Shown here: positions 1-11,936 of the stretch, in pieces
Layout of the letters: every line of letters starts with the position of its first letter
Position numbering within the stretch: the first letter of the stretch is position 1
Assembly: GCA_034687125.1 (NCBI GenBank)
Contig: JAQGBZ010000078.1
Span: forward strand, 62,001-126,000
Length of the DNA stretch: 64,000 bases
Source: Neelides folsomi
Lineage: Eukaryota; Arthropoda; Collembola; Neelipleona; Neelidae
Direction: 5' to 3'
Program-made: the position numbers and the translations under genes
Notes under the pieces: model-generated
The model's input: only the letters and a program-made list of their open reading frames with translations
Database searches by the model: none
What the model was told of the DNA's origin: nothing

Positions 1-2
1 TG

Positions 3-2224
3 ATGGTTCTCTCATTATTCGAAGACTACTACGAATCAGCTTTCAATTCTCTTCTTTCATTTGGCTTTGTCGACATACTCTTTAGAATCCTCGTAGAAGA
101 AGGTGGAAAATGTTCTTATGAAGAAATCTCAAAAAGACTCCAAAACTTTGACGATCAGAAAGATGAAGACAAATGTCCAGCTCATGTCAAATGCATTTTT
201 AAACCCACTTACCGATGTAACAGCCCAACATACCACGCGGTAACTTTTTTATGTTTTTAAATAAATAATAATAATAATATAGAGAATAATTGTGTAGGTA
301 AAAATGAAAATAAAATTAAAGTTGCATTATTTTTTAATAATTTTAGGTAAAGAAAAGTATGGAAGAATATTTAAGGCGAAGAGAAGAAGAAGGAAATATC
401 AAAAGGAAAAGTGAAACGAATGTTCGAATGTCTCCAGAATCAAAACGAGTTTGTTATTTCCCATCCAGTCCTTCATCTTCAATTTCAAGTTACAGTGCGA
501 GATGTTCATCAGCTGATGGAAGCGACGAAGAAGAAGGAACCATAAGTCCATTTGAAGACGAAGATTCCTCTTCACCAGGAAGTTCCTGGAATTTATTGGA
601 CGAAACTTCTGATCCTCCACTTCATTTTTCCGAAGAAGAAGAACTTTCAATTTCAAGCGGATTTCAAGAAATGTCTCCAGACATACAAAAAGAAGAGGAA
701 GAAAATGATAATGAGCCGACGTCGACGGTCAAAAGAAATCGCGAGTCAACTGAAGATTCCAAAGAATTCTCACCACCACCATTTTCTCCAGAACGGGAAT
801 CCCAAACGAATTATTCGTCCTCGTATTCCTCCTCAAGTTCGTTCACGACAACGCTCAAAGGAAAGAAAGTCCCAGAATCATTTGAGAAAATATCTTCAAT
901 TCTCAAAACATTTTCCAAAGCTATTCATTTCACTTCATTCCCATTGAAATCTCTCATTGAGCTCACTCCGTATCTTCTCTCTATTTTAATCAACGGTAAG
1001 CTGAACCATGAAGCCGAAACTTTTTATTCAGCTGAGGGAAATCCCGAACCAGTTAAGCAAATCGGAATGAAAATCTTTAGTTATTCCTGGTCAATTCTCA
1101 AATTCTTAACCTTGAAAATTGACATTCAAGAATATTTATTAAAAACGAAAATCATTAATTTACTCTTTAAAATTTTTTACCCCTACGAGGAGACAGACGA
1201 GTTTTATAAAAAATATGGCGAGTGTCTTTTGGAAAATTTATGGGGAGTTTCCGACATTTCGAATTACTACCGCGAAGCCCAATTTGACTCGATTTTGAGA
1301 TTATGTCCCAATTCTAAGACTGAAATTGCTCTCACTATCCCGCTATTCTTTTTTCGGAGGTTGAAGAATTGCAGGCTAATTAACAAAGCTTTGAGCTCAA
1401 TTGCAAAATTCGAGAGTTTTTATAGTTTAACAAAAAAGGAAATTCATTTAATTCTGAGTCGGGACGAGCTCGAGTTTGAGAGTTTCCAAGAATGCATTTT
1501 AGCTTTAATTGCCATTGCTGGTATTTTCTCAGCCACTTGGACCGAGTCAGACGAGTTTAAAAAACGTCGATTGTTGTTCAAACCCACTGAGGTTGAGCTC
1601 GAGGAGGGCGAAAGCGATAGTGAAAAAGTGAAATTTGTTTTGGATGATGGAAGCGAAGTGTTGGGTAATAAATCCATCATCACTTCTCAATGTCCCGTTT
1701 TCTCTGCTATGTTCGAAGGGCATTTCACTGAGAGTCGAGAACAAAAAGTGACATTTCGGGATACGTCTAAAAAGACTCTTACTCAATTCCTCCATCAAAT
1801 CTCTCAGCTAAAGGATCGAACCAAGGAGGATGTGGAGGAGATTGAAAAAGACTCACTTTTGGATCTTGACACGATTTTTGGAATCATATCTCTCTCTAAT
1901 ATGTTCATGTTAGAGGAAGTTTTTATCCGTGGGATGAATTCTATCGTCGCCTTCTATTTATGCCCACACTCTGCCGCGAGCATTTTTGAGAGAGCAATTC
2001 AACTCGAAGCTTTTGAAAAACCAGGTTGGTGGAAGAGTGAATTGAATCTCATTGCCATTAAGTATCTTTTGGTTGGTCCCGGAATCAGCTTAACGGCAAG
2101 AATTTCAGCTTTTTGGCAAATCTTCGATTTAGTTGAGAATCATGAACTGGTAGCTACGCATCTGATCAAAACCATTGACTTTTTTCATGAATTTAAATCT
2201 AAGAGTTCATTAGCTAAGTACTAA
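3..2224 (+). CDS. ARMC5-like armadillo-repeat and BTB domain protein, 5' part cut off
   Basis: Two exons are visible, 3-239 and 347-2224, joined in phase 0 (tac cac gcg | gta aag aaa); the start lies left of the window, so the first ATG at 3 is probably internal. The order is a helical leucine-rich segment, a long acidic and serine-rich linker (about residues 90-240 of the visible protein), a series of amphipathic helices resembling degenerate armadillo repeats, and a C-terminal BTB/POZ domain with the pattern KVKFVLDDGSEVLGNKSIIT, then SPVFSAMF-like and GHFTES elements. Armadillo repeats followed by a C-terminal BTB is the ARMC5 layout; in mammals ARMC5 is a CUL3 substrate adaptor. The ARMC5 assignment rests on architecture rather than close sequence match; another ARM/BTB protein is possible. 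A polyadenylation-like aataaa lies about 95 bases after the stop. Confidence 0.6.
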
Positions 2225-2657
2225 ATTATTAATATGTTATCTTTAAATAACGATATTTTGTTGATATTCTTCGCATTGTAAATAAGTTGTAATTTATACA
2301 AATGAAACCAAATAATAATAAATGTGATTTTACGATAAATGTGAGTAGTATTTATTGCAAATTTTATCTCATTTACCTAAGATTCACTTATATACTTGAT
2401 GGCATTGAATCTAATTTCTACTATATCCAAATTTCACTAATAAAAGAAAATTAAATAGTTATATTTGAATTTAAGATAAATGATAAAGGACTATTCAATC
2501 ATTAATCACATATTCACACATTATTTTTCTTTCTGTTTAATTTATTATAGTTAATTTATTATCAAGATTAAATTATTTTTATATTTAATACAACTTTTTA
2601 GACATTAAGAATTAAGGTACATTAATGATACACACTACCTGTAATAAAATTTCTATG

Positions 2658-3338
2658 TTAATCCATTTCAACATAATCAGTTCGAAATCTTCGTCTATCA
2701 ATTGCCCATTTATTATCCGCAAGACATTCATATTCTCCTCGATCCATTTGTGTAGCCGGATCAATTTCCATTTTCGATTTGATCTTTGTTGGTCCTTCAA
2801 TCCATTCGTGAACTTGAAGCCAGTTATGTGCATAGAGCTCAATTCCATCCTTAAACCTATAAAATAATATTTAAGACACTCATATAAAAACATTTTACAA
2901 TTATTTGCCAAAAAAGCTTCATAAAAAATCCTTGCTCTGCTCATCTTTATATAAATATGAGAAATAAATAAAATGAACCATGTAATATGAGGACGAGGTT
3001 TCCCCATTGCTGTGCAGAAGAAAACGATTTTCCTCCCTAGTTCATATTCCGTTTCAAAATGTGAGGCTTTGGTGATGTTTGCTCCCTAGAAAAAATATCA
3101 AAATTTATGACTCCAGAATTTGCCGAATAATTATGAAGTCAATAAAGATGAAGTGTATTTATGTTTGTAAAATGTCTACGTCAGGGTTTTGGTAGTAATT
3201 GAGGGCATCTGGATTTCGATAGTGTTGCTGTGTGAGCTTCTTTTTCCCAAACCTATCAAATTTTCCCCGAACCCTCGCAGAGCCGACGAAGGAAAAGGCG
3301 AGGATGAACAAGAGACTCCCGAACAGAACCCACTTCAT
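2658..3338 (-). CDS. oig-4: OIG-4-like secreted single-immunoglobulin protein
   Basis: Assembled from three exons: 3180-3338, 2979-3085 and 2658-2856, giving 154 residues. All introns are GT-AG and both joins keep frame. Exon 1 holds the ATG (3336-3338), a signal peptide (MKWVLFGSLLFILAFSFVGS) and a basic linker with YRNPDALNYYQNPD. Exon 2 starts one Ig domain with GANITKASHFE, the first cysteine in FFC and PRPHITW. Exon 3 completes it with FKDGIELY, KSKMEIDPATQ and the second cysteine in YEC, ending RRRFRTDYVEMD. These motifs match the conserved OIG-4 family of secreted one-Ig proteins. In C. elegans OIG-4 stabilises acetylcholine receptor clusters at neuromuscular junctions; a synaptic role here is inferred. 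The donors GTAGAC and GTTCAT are weak, but frame and family match support them. Confidence 0.85.
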
Positions 3339-6144
3339 TTTCAAACTGGGCCCTTAAGCAGGATATCCTCCACTCTCCTCTCCCAATCCTCAAATCCATT
3401 GTGATCCGAGTAAATAAATGCATTCGGGTTGAGCCTTTAACGACTCCATCGAGCAGGAAAACATCTACGAACTTTATCTTTTACGACTACATTGTACCAC
3501 TCAAACTTTTCTGGTATTAGAGATACTCAAGAATAAGTAGATACAATATAAATAGATACGATCCTTGTTGGGCAATACTTGGAATACAAAATGACTACAA
3601 AGAAGTGGATGATGGATGACATGAGCTAATAAAACGAGAGTTAAAGTGCATCAGTCCCTGGTTGATGACCAAGTTGAAACTAGTTATAATTGTACTCTAA
3701 AGGCAAAGTTTTACTGCTCAGAAAGTTCACAACAGGATTTTTATTACCCTTAATCATAGTTTATTAAGATAAACACGAAGTTTGATGATTCAAGGACACA
3801 TTTAATAATTTGTCAATCATCATCATGGTTTAATTTATTCCAATTCTTCAATTGAATCCATCAGACATATGAGATATTATATCTTGGACGATATGTGTCA
3901 AACTTTTACACAACGACTTACAGATCCAACTTCATGAAAAATGTCGCGGTATGTTAATTCCTGTTGTTTAAAAACTCGTGTTATTTGTCTATGAATTCCT
4001 CTCTAATTTTACGATCCACGAGTCTGATTCATAAAACCATTTTACGGATCCTGAAATTTCTTTTTAATTTTTCAAGTATAGAGAAAAAAACTTTCTGCGT
4101 TATTAAACAAATTGCGAAGAAAGCTCGAGGCCCCGAACCCATTCATCACTGTTTAAAGAAATGTTCTTTATGTTAGAGTGGGAAGGAATGATGAATGCCT
4201 GTATCATTTTATATTCATCTTAATTCGTTACTCTTGTGCATTTGTGTCTATGTACTCCATATACTAAATATCTAAAGCATTTACTATGTACATACGCCTA
4301 CGTATACTTATTGTATACTTACCTACAAAATTCTGCTTTTCACTAGCCCTAAACTACGTACTAGGGTTTAAGGTTTAAGTCGATGTTACGATCTTTATAA
4401 AAGAAATACTTGTAATAATTTTAAACCAACAGCTTACTTGGCTTTTTACAAATGTTTGAAAATTTTGTTTATGCAAAATTTTGTTTAGCATAAAAATATT
4501 TATTTGAGATTCCTTCTTGCAAATTATTTTCTCTAGTATGGTACTGCCATACCATATACTAACCATAGTATACATTAGTATCAGTACTTATACCTAAAAG
4601 ACACTATTAAGTATAAATAGGGGTACTTATGTATGTATCTATATGTATGAATCAATGGATTAGTTAAGACATTTTTCCACTTATATCTGGGAAAGTGTAG
4701 GATATTCGGATGTATTTGAAACTTTCAGATATTCTCCCAGTTTCCGACTCAAAGATAAAAAACATTGTAGCTGCGGCAAAGGCATTAAGAAGAATCTCGT
4801 ACTTCCGAAGACGGTTCTTCGAGTTAAAGGAAGCTCGAGAGTATCAATCATTCCACTATACATAGGATGCACACTCGATCCCACACAAGTCGCGTTCTTA
4901 TGTCCCAAGATGTTCTTTGAGAGGAAACAAAAGGGCGGTCCATTATTCCCCATATCTCATTTCAATTCGTCTCAATTAAATGGAGGTTGGAGAGAACCAC
5001 CATGAGAGGAGACGGAGAAAAATGGGGAAAGGATCCATGAAATGGTCCAAATTCCCATATAACTCTGAATATTCATATTACATAATACCTAGATATGGCA
5101 GCGGTATATGGCAGCGGTATATGTATTTACATTCTAATACGCAAGTAATATCATATACCATGGACGGTATATATGTATGGCACATACAAAAGATACATAA
5201 TGAGGTTCTTCCAAGTTGGGTATCTCTTTTGTGGTTCAATCCGTTGATTCCATCCAACCATGTGTGGATTCTCGTATCTCCTTCCAAAGGGCAGAAAATC
5301 GGGGAAATAGGAAGGCGCATGCTTCTTTTATGTTACATCGGGGAAGAGTCCGAGAAATCTCTTCGTGTTCCACATTCAAGTACAAATTCTCTCGTGTGCC
5401 TTTCTCCACCAAATTGATCTCGAGAGGATCGCGTGTGAAAGTGAGTGAAAATCAACAATAAATATCCTTGTTTTTAATCATAATCACTCCCCATTTGAAA
5501 GGAATTGTTACTAAAATTTATTGAATTAAGATAGAGCTATTATTTAATTTTGAATTTAAAAGGCTTTCGGATTGAAAGGAAGTTGTGTGGGATAAAATTC
5601 AAATTACATTTTATTCCCATAGACCTTGAATTTAAAGGAACCGTGCGAATCTGAGGGTCTTGAGCATGTAAAAAACATTAAGAACTGTAGAGCTTCATTA
5701 AAGTAGAAGCGAAATGTCTCCTATTTATAACATTATAAACCCTATAATACTCTTTTTGGCTCACTTTGCATTAACTCGCTCATTCTCAGATTCTTGGCTA
5801 GGCTTGGATATTCTTTCATTATGCATTTATACTACCACTATTTATATTATTTAAATTATATTCAACTATGCACAGTTTGTTATATTACTCGTAGATCAAA
5901 ATGAGCTTGGAAATTGTATAGTAATCTTACGTACATACTGAATATTCTATAGTTTATGTTACATATACTATCCTTCTTTTATATACATAGAACTCTTTTT
6001 TATGTGTTAAGATTCTCTTAGTAAGAGAATTCATTCAATTAGACCTTCCAAACCATTAGCCATGTTAAGTAAAGAATAAAATGGTGCAGTAAAGAAGGTC
6101 ATTGAGAGTTTTGCGGTTTTTGTTGTTTTCAGGGGGAGGGCGGG
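3339..6144. other. Intergenic between oig-4-like and ENPP6-like genes
   Basis: Mostly AT-rich with no exon I can support. A GC-richer island spans about 4680-5460. It carries an ATG-started 90-codon frame on the minus strand (4681-4953) and an ATG-started 145-codon frame on the plus strand (4980-5417), diverging from a shared point. Neither shows a domain, signal peptide or splice partner I recognise. A 13-base tandem repeat lies at 5093-5123. A possible 3' splice site (ttttcag) ends at 6132, 12 bases before the next gene's ATG, suggesting that gene has a 5' UTR intron. Confidence 0.5.
5093..5123. repeat. Short tandem repeat, 13-base unit
   Basis: The unit atatggcagcggt occurs twice in direct succession, followed by a partial third copy (atatg). 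It lies inside the GC-richer island of the intergenic region. Confidence 0.8.
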
Positions 6145-7790
6145 ATGTGGCGGGCTTTCCTTGGCTTGTTTCTCCTCTCGGTCCCTCTCATCAAGGCAAG
6201 ACAATCGGAGTCAATCGAGAAATCAGAAGAAGTTGAAGTTCCAAAAAATCCAAAACTTGTTCTCATTCTCCTCGATGGGTAAATCTGAAATAATAAACTA
6301 AAACCAAAAGTCAGTGTTTGTTTAACTCGTTTAAATAAACACATAAATTTGAAAAACTTGGATAAAATTTTATTTTAGATTCCGATGGGATTACTACGAG
6401 AGAGAGAAAACCCAAATGGAAGCATTTTCTCAATTCTTAGCTGATGGAGTCCAAGCTGAATATTTGGAAACTGTTTTTCCATCTTTGTCCGTCCCAGCGT
6501 GGACGACGGTGTCGACGGGGCTTTGGCCCGAATCTCACGGGCTTATAGGAAATTACATGTACGACCTGAACGAGCCAAATTCAATGCTGGCGACCTTCTC
6601 GTTGGACGATGACATTTCAACTGGGAGACCAAAATGGTGGGGTCTTGCCGAACCAATTTGGATAACGGCAACGCGATTCAATCGGCCAACGTTACTTCGT
6701 CATTGGTCTCGTTGTGACGTTTCGTATGACGAGTTGAAGCCGGCAAGTTGTTCACCTTACAAACCTTCTCCTGGCATTGAATCCCTCCAGAAGAGTTTGA
6801 AGATCGCAGTGAGGAATTTGCAAACCCATGATTTCATCATGATCCAATGTGATCATTTAGACAATGTTGGACACAAATTTGGTCCCAATTCCAGAGAAAT
6901 TAAAGAAGCTCTCAAAGAAGTAGACGATGCTTTCAAAGACTTCATGGACGACTTGCTTGATAATGTTGAGCTTGATTCAGTCAACGTTGTCATAGTTGGA
7001 GACCACGGGATGGTCGACACTTCCAATTCTGTTTACGTTGATCTGGAGAGATTCCTTGATAAGAAAAATGTGTACAAAAGCATTGGCCGTGGTGGGGCTG
7101 TTGGATTGGCCACGTACCCAAGAGATTTCGAAGCAGTAAATCTTTCCTAATTTGTCTTTAACTATCTGTATTTTAAATATTTTAAAATTAAATGACACAA
7201 ATTAAAATTTTAAAATTGGTTGGCTTTCAGGTGCTAAACAGTTTAAATTCAACGCCGGGTATAGATGTTTACAAAAGAAGCGAAATACCAGAAGAGTGGC
7301 ATTATAAAAAGGGTCGTTTAACTCACGAGATCCTCGTTGTAGCAAAACCCGGGTTCGTTATTAGGGGACTTCAAAGTTTAAGTAAACAAATACCAAAGGA
7401 TCCACCGGAAATAATATGGAAAGGATCACATGGATTTCCACCTGAGCAACCTGATATGAGAACGATCTTCTTTGCTCGAGGACCAGGTGAGATTAAAGAT
7501 TAAATTAATAAAAATTGATTTAAAGTACATGTAACTGTGTAATTTGGAAAAAAGTAGGATAAGTAATAAATTAAATTTATTATTTAGCTTTCAAGAAAGG
7601 AGAAGTTGGGAAGCCGATTCGGCTCGTTGACGTTTACCAAATTCTTGCCAAAGTTTTAGAAATTCCACCGAAACCAAATAATGGGACATGGGCTAAAGTT
7701 GCTGGACTCATGAATGAATCAACGCCAAAATCTCGTCCGACTTTTCTCTACTTCATCTTACTCCTTATATCTTTCTCCTTCCTCTCATGA
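6145..7790 (+). CDS. ENPP6-like ectonucleotide pyrophosphatase/phosphodiesterase
   Basis: Four exons, 6145-6278, 6379-7135, 7231-7486 and 7588-7790, give 449 residues; human ENPP6 is about 440. An N-terminal signal peptide (MWRAFLGLFLLSVPLIKA) is followed by the metal-binding LILLDGFRWD. The nucleophile segment is FPSLSVPAWTTVSTG, with Ser82 where most ENPPs have threonine, as in ENPP6. Next come IGNYMYD, a KWWGLAEPIW segment close to ENPP6, the QCDHLDNVGH metal site near residue 200, GDHGM, and GSHGFPPEQPDMRTIF with the last histidine. The C-terminus (LYFILLLISFSFLS) is hydrophobic, typical of a GPI-anchor signal. The family is a cell-surface phosphodiesterase; ENPP6 acts on choline-containing lipids and glycerophosphocholine. 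That substrate is inferred from similarity, not proven. Catalytic metal ligands all appear present. Confidence 0.9.
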
Positions 7791-9340
7791 ACCTGAAAGA
7801 CTTCACAGTTCATGACGTTAATCTTAATGTTCTTTACATAACTTACTTAATTACGTCATTGACGTATTAAAAAATATCATTATTTATCACAATACTCTAC
7901 AATGAAATTACTTTAAAAGTATTCCAATATTGTTTTTTAACTATTTATTTATTTATGAGTGTTCATAATTTATTCTTTGAACTCATTAATGAGTATATTG
8001 TTATTAAGTTATAAAGTATTATATAATGTATAATTTAATGTGGTTAATGTTACAGTTAAAAAAAGTTTGCGAACAGTATTAAGTACATAAGTACCAATTT
8101 GATATGTAATCTTAAAAAATAACGAGTTATATGACATTATTATTTATTTATCTAAATACATGAGATGATGAGATCTATGTAATAGTATAAACATATGTAA
8201 GCACAATTTTGACAGAATGAAGGTGTTAAATAAAGGGAGATTATTATAGAGTAAGTTTTAACAAATACTCAAATTGTATTTACGATTGATTTGTATTTAC
8301 GTATGACATTTAAAAACAACTTCAACGCTTTAAATCCACAAGATTTGCGGTTTGACAATTGCTAACAGATGAAATAATACAAAATTATGAAGACAATACG
8401 GTATTTAAATCAATTTATTTGAACTTACAAAACATAAATGATAAAACGTTAAAGTTGGAAATATCCTACGATTAGAATGTTAACTAACAACATAAAAATA
8501 TTAGGTGCAAACAGTTAGGTACCAGTATTTAATATTGGTATATTAGACTAAAAAACCAATAAAACAACAACTCAATAAAATTGAAATATGATAATAAACA
8601 ATACATTGATAGGATAATATAGCTCAGCAATAATTTAAGTAATAAATAATAATAAGCATACTTATAACTTCATTGAATTGATGGTGCATTTTACATTAAA
8701 TATAAGTTATAAAATATTTAACAATTCTCAATATAACACGTAACATAATCTACTCACTTTATTGAGATATCTACAAAAAATTATTTCATAAAAATGTTTA
8801 AACGTTTAATTGTTTACTTGTACTAATTTTATTAAATGATCACAATTTGAACATATGAATTCTATTGTACCTCTCGTGTCTCCCTTTAAAAATTAGTTAA
8901 ATTGTAATTACCTTATTGTTAAAATGGGTACATAATTTAATTTATGTATATCCCCTAAACTTAAAATGGTAATAAATGTGGTTTGATGTTTTCAAAAATT
9001 CTTATAATTTATTGATGATTGGTAATATAAATTCCAGTATCCACAATTCAGATTGGCATCTTATCTCAATCATCCTACTTTACATTTATAGCATACCTAT
9101 GTGTAATATAAATCTAATATACTGTCATAACACGGATTGTAGCCGATTGATTTGTTTTCAATTCAACTTTATAAAACATACTTTTATAAGTTAATTTATA
9201 AAGAGTATTAAAAAATTTCTCTTCAGTAACATTTAAAGTTCTTGCATTTAACTTACACGTAAAGTTAGGAGCTGTAACTGGTGCAAGATAGGAGAAAGCT
9301 TTGGTGATGGCTAAAACCAGAGTTTTGAATTGGTCGAGAG
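7791..9340. other. AT-rich intergenic DNA
   Basis: Between the ENPP6-like and ABCD4-like genes. Long A/T runs and stop codons fill all frames. I see no exon, RNA gene or clear repeat. The last 35 bases should contain the 5' leader of the ABCD4-like gene and include an upstream ATG at 9307. Confidence 0.5.
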
Positions 9341-11936
9341 ATGAAGAGAATCGGCCGGGAAATGAGGGCCCTGGAAAGTGGCGAGAAAAATTCATCATGT
9401 CAAGAGACAGAGACCGAGGGGGTGGGATTCGATTTGAAGTTCCTCAAGAGATTCTTCGGAATCCAAAAATACCTCTTTATCTCAACTTGCTCACTTCCAA
9501 CATTTTTATTTTATTTCCTACTGGCATTATCTTTACTTGGTAAGATAAATTACAATAAAGTCAATGCAATCAACTAACTGTATAAATTATATTTCCAATC
9601 TAATTGTAATTTAAAAGATAATACTAATATCATACACGATTTTGAGATTTATTCTTTTTCTTTTTTTATTTTCAGAGCAGTTTGTCATTTACCAAGTTGG
9701 AATAATTCCTAGTCGGTTTTATAAAGTCCTCGGAGATAAAGACTTTCAAGGTTTCATTCATGAAACTTTATCAGCATGTGGATTCATCGTTGCGATTGCT
9801 TTGGTATGATTGAATAAAATAAAGTTGAATCTTTATACTACTTTTATAAATGACTATTGATTTAATATATGAATATAATAATTAATTTTTGAACAGACAA
9901 AGAGTTTGAAGGGATTTATCGTCAATTGCTTGAAAGTGGTGTGGCGTCAACTTTTGACAAGAGCAATTCATCGAAAATACTTTTCACATAATAATTACTT
10001 TCGGGTCAATGTTTTTGAAAAGAGTTTAGACAATCCGTGAGAAAATTTACATTTATTCCATTTCCAAAATTCTTATTTCGTATCAAAATAATTCCTTAAG
10101 TATAATGAGAGAGATATGTTAAAAATAATATTTTATTTTAATACTATATTATGTATTTTTGATATGTTTAGAGATCAACGAATGACTCAAGATGTGGATA
10201 AGTTCACGTCGGGATTTTGTGACATTTTGCCACCTCTACTTATTGCGCCCTTTGTTATTATCTACTACTCGAAAAAAACTCTTGAAACGTAAATAAAATA
10301 CCTACTTATTATCATAAAAGACATGTAATAAATTGTTACTAAAAATTTTGTTATAATTATTAAAATTATTATAAATAGTGTGGGACTTCAAGGACCAGCT
10401 GCATGTTTTGGCTTTTTTCTTATTGCAACACTCATAAACAAACTTTTAATGTCTCCAATTGTTCGACTAGTTGTAAAAAAGGAGCAACAAGAAGGAAATT
10501 TCAGGTTTCATTATTTTCATTATTGACAATTTAAATGTGCGTGAATTTTAATCAATATTTTTGTAGATTTTTTCATATGAACACGAGAGTGAATGCCGAA
10601 GGAATTGCAATTCAAGGAGGTTCTCAAGTCCATTTCCGTTCAGCTGATGTTTCATTGGAAGCGCTAGTCAGAGCTCAATACTCCTTAGCATTACAACAAT
10701 TCCCATTGAGTCTTTCAGTCTTTCTTTTCGATTACATGGGGACTCTTCTTTCCTATTTCCTCGTCGCAATTCCTCTTTTCCGAGGAGATTTTAATGATAT
10801 GGGAGCTTCAGAATTATCACAATTGATAAGCAAAAATGCTTTTGTCATTTTGTATCTCATTTACACTTTTTCGACAATCGTCGACTTGTCTTCAAAATTT
10901 GCTGATATTGCTGGTGTTCTTCATCGAGTTTCTCATCTCATAGAGACATTACATGATCAAAAATTCGACTCACCAACACAAATTATTTCAAGTGAACCGA
11001 AAATTGGAGGAAAGCCAGTTTTTGTCCTTTCGAACGTTTCCTTTTCTGCTCCTGGTGAATCTGATGCTTTAGTCAAAGGTTTAGTCTTACTCCAACTAAA
11101 GCTTTCCAACTATTTTACTTTACTTTAATATTATAAAGATCATCCTTTTTAAATTTATTAATTAGGTTTAAACTTATCAATCAATTTGGGAGAAAACATT
11201 TTAATTTCTGGACCAAGTTCCTCGGGAAAAAGTAGTTTAGTTCGAGTTCTCCGTGGCTTATGGCCTTATGAAGGAACCATTGATCGACATCTTCCACCAG
11301 GATCAACAAATGTGTTTTTTATTCCTCAAAGAGCTTTTCTGGCTATTGGAACTTTTAGAGCTCAGGTTAGTATTTTCTACAAATATTATAACATTCATGA
11401 ATGGATGGATGGATATAAAACTATAATGGATTATTATTTACATATTATTTTTCAGCTTTCTTTTCCTTCATTTCCGTATCCTGAAGATTCAGAATTACTT
11501 AACTGGATACGCTTTCTTGATCTCGAACCTTTACTGTTACGTCTCGGGGGACTAGATGAAGAAATGTCATGGCCATTGTAAGTAATTTTAAATTTAAAGC
11601 ACTGAACTTTCACTCTCAAGCTCAGGATTATCATAATTATAGTTATTTAATTCAAATATGATCGTATTTTGTAGAGTTGAAAGTCTTTCTCCTGGTGAAG
11701 TTCAAAGAATTTGCTTCGTTCGGCTTTTTCTTCATCGCCCATCTTTAGCTGTTTTGGACGAATCGACCAGTGCAATTCCAGTTGAAATGGAAACGAAAGT
11801 TTATGAAGAGATTGCAAGACTTGGAATTACAACTTTAAGTATTGGCCATAGACAGTCACTGAGGAGATTTCATAAAAAGATTCTCATTTTGGACCGTGGT
11901 TGGAACTTGGTCACTTTATCTAATGATAATAGATGA
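9341..11936 (+). CDS. ABCD4: ABCD4-like half ABC transporter
   Basis: Nine exons (9341-9539, 9676-9803, 9897-10036, 10172-10288, 10379-10504, 10567-11078, 11166-11365, 11456-11577, 11675-11936) give 601 residues; human ABCD4 has 606. The N-terminal half is the ABCD membrane domain, with family-specific stretches [24 protein letters not shown] and [14 protein letters not shown]. The nucleotide-binding domain has Walker [10 protein letters not shown] (about residue 424), signature LSPGE (about 519), Walker [11 protein letters not shown] and the H-loop GHR. ABCD4 homologues sit in lysosomal or ER membranes and are needed for cobalamin release from lysosomes in mammals. All nine junctions are GT-AG and in frame. 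Ser replaces the usual Ala in the D-loop region (DESTSA). The start at 9341 is required by the frame, although an ATG in another frame precedes it at 9307. Confidence 0.95.

Noticed and set aside
3159-3338. A stand-alone neuropeptide precursor ending FDRF-GKKK (amidated RF peptide)
   Set aside because: The frame stops soon after, and splicing from GAC at 3180 into an Ig domain restores a full OIG-4-like protein whose linker is known to be basic; the RF-like motif is then incidental.
4980-5417. 145-codon open frame as a protein gene
   Set aside because: No domain, signal peptide, splice context or codon pattern supports it; kept only as a low-interest observation.
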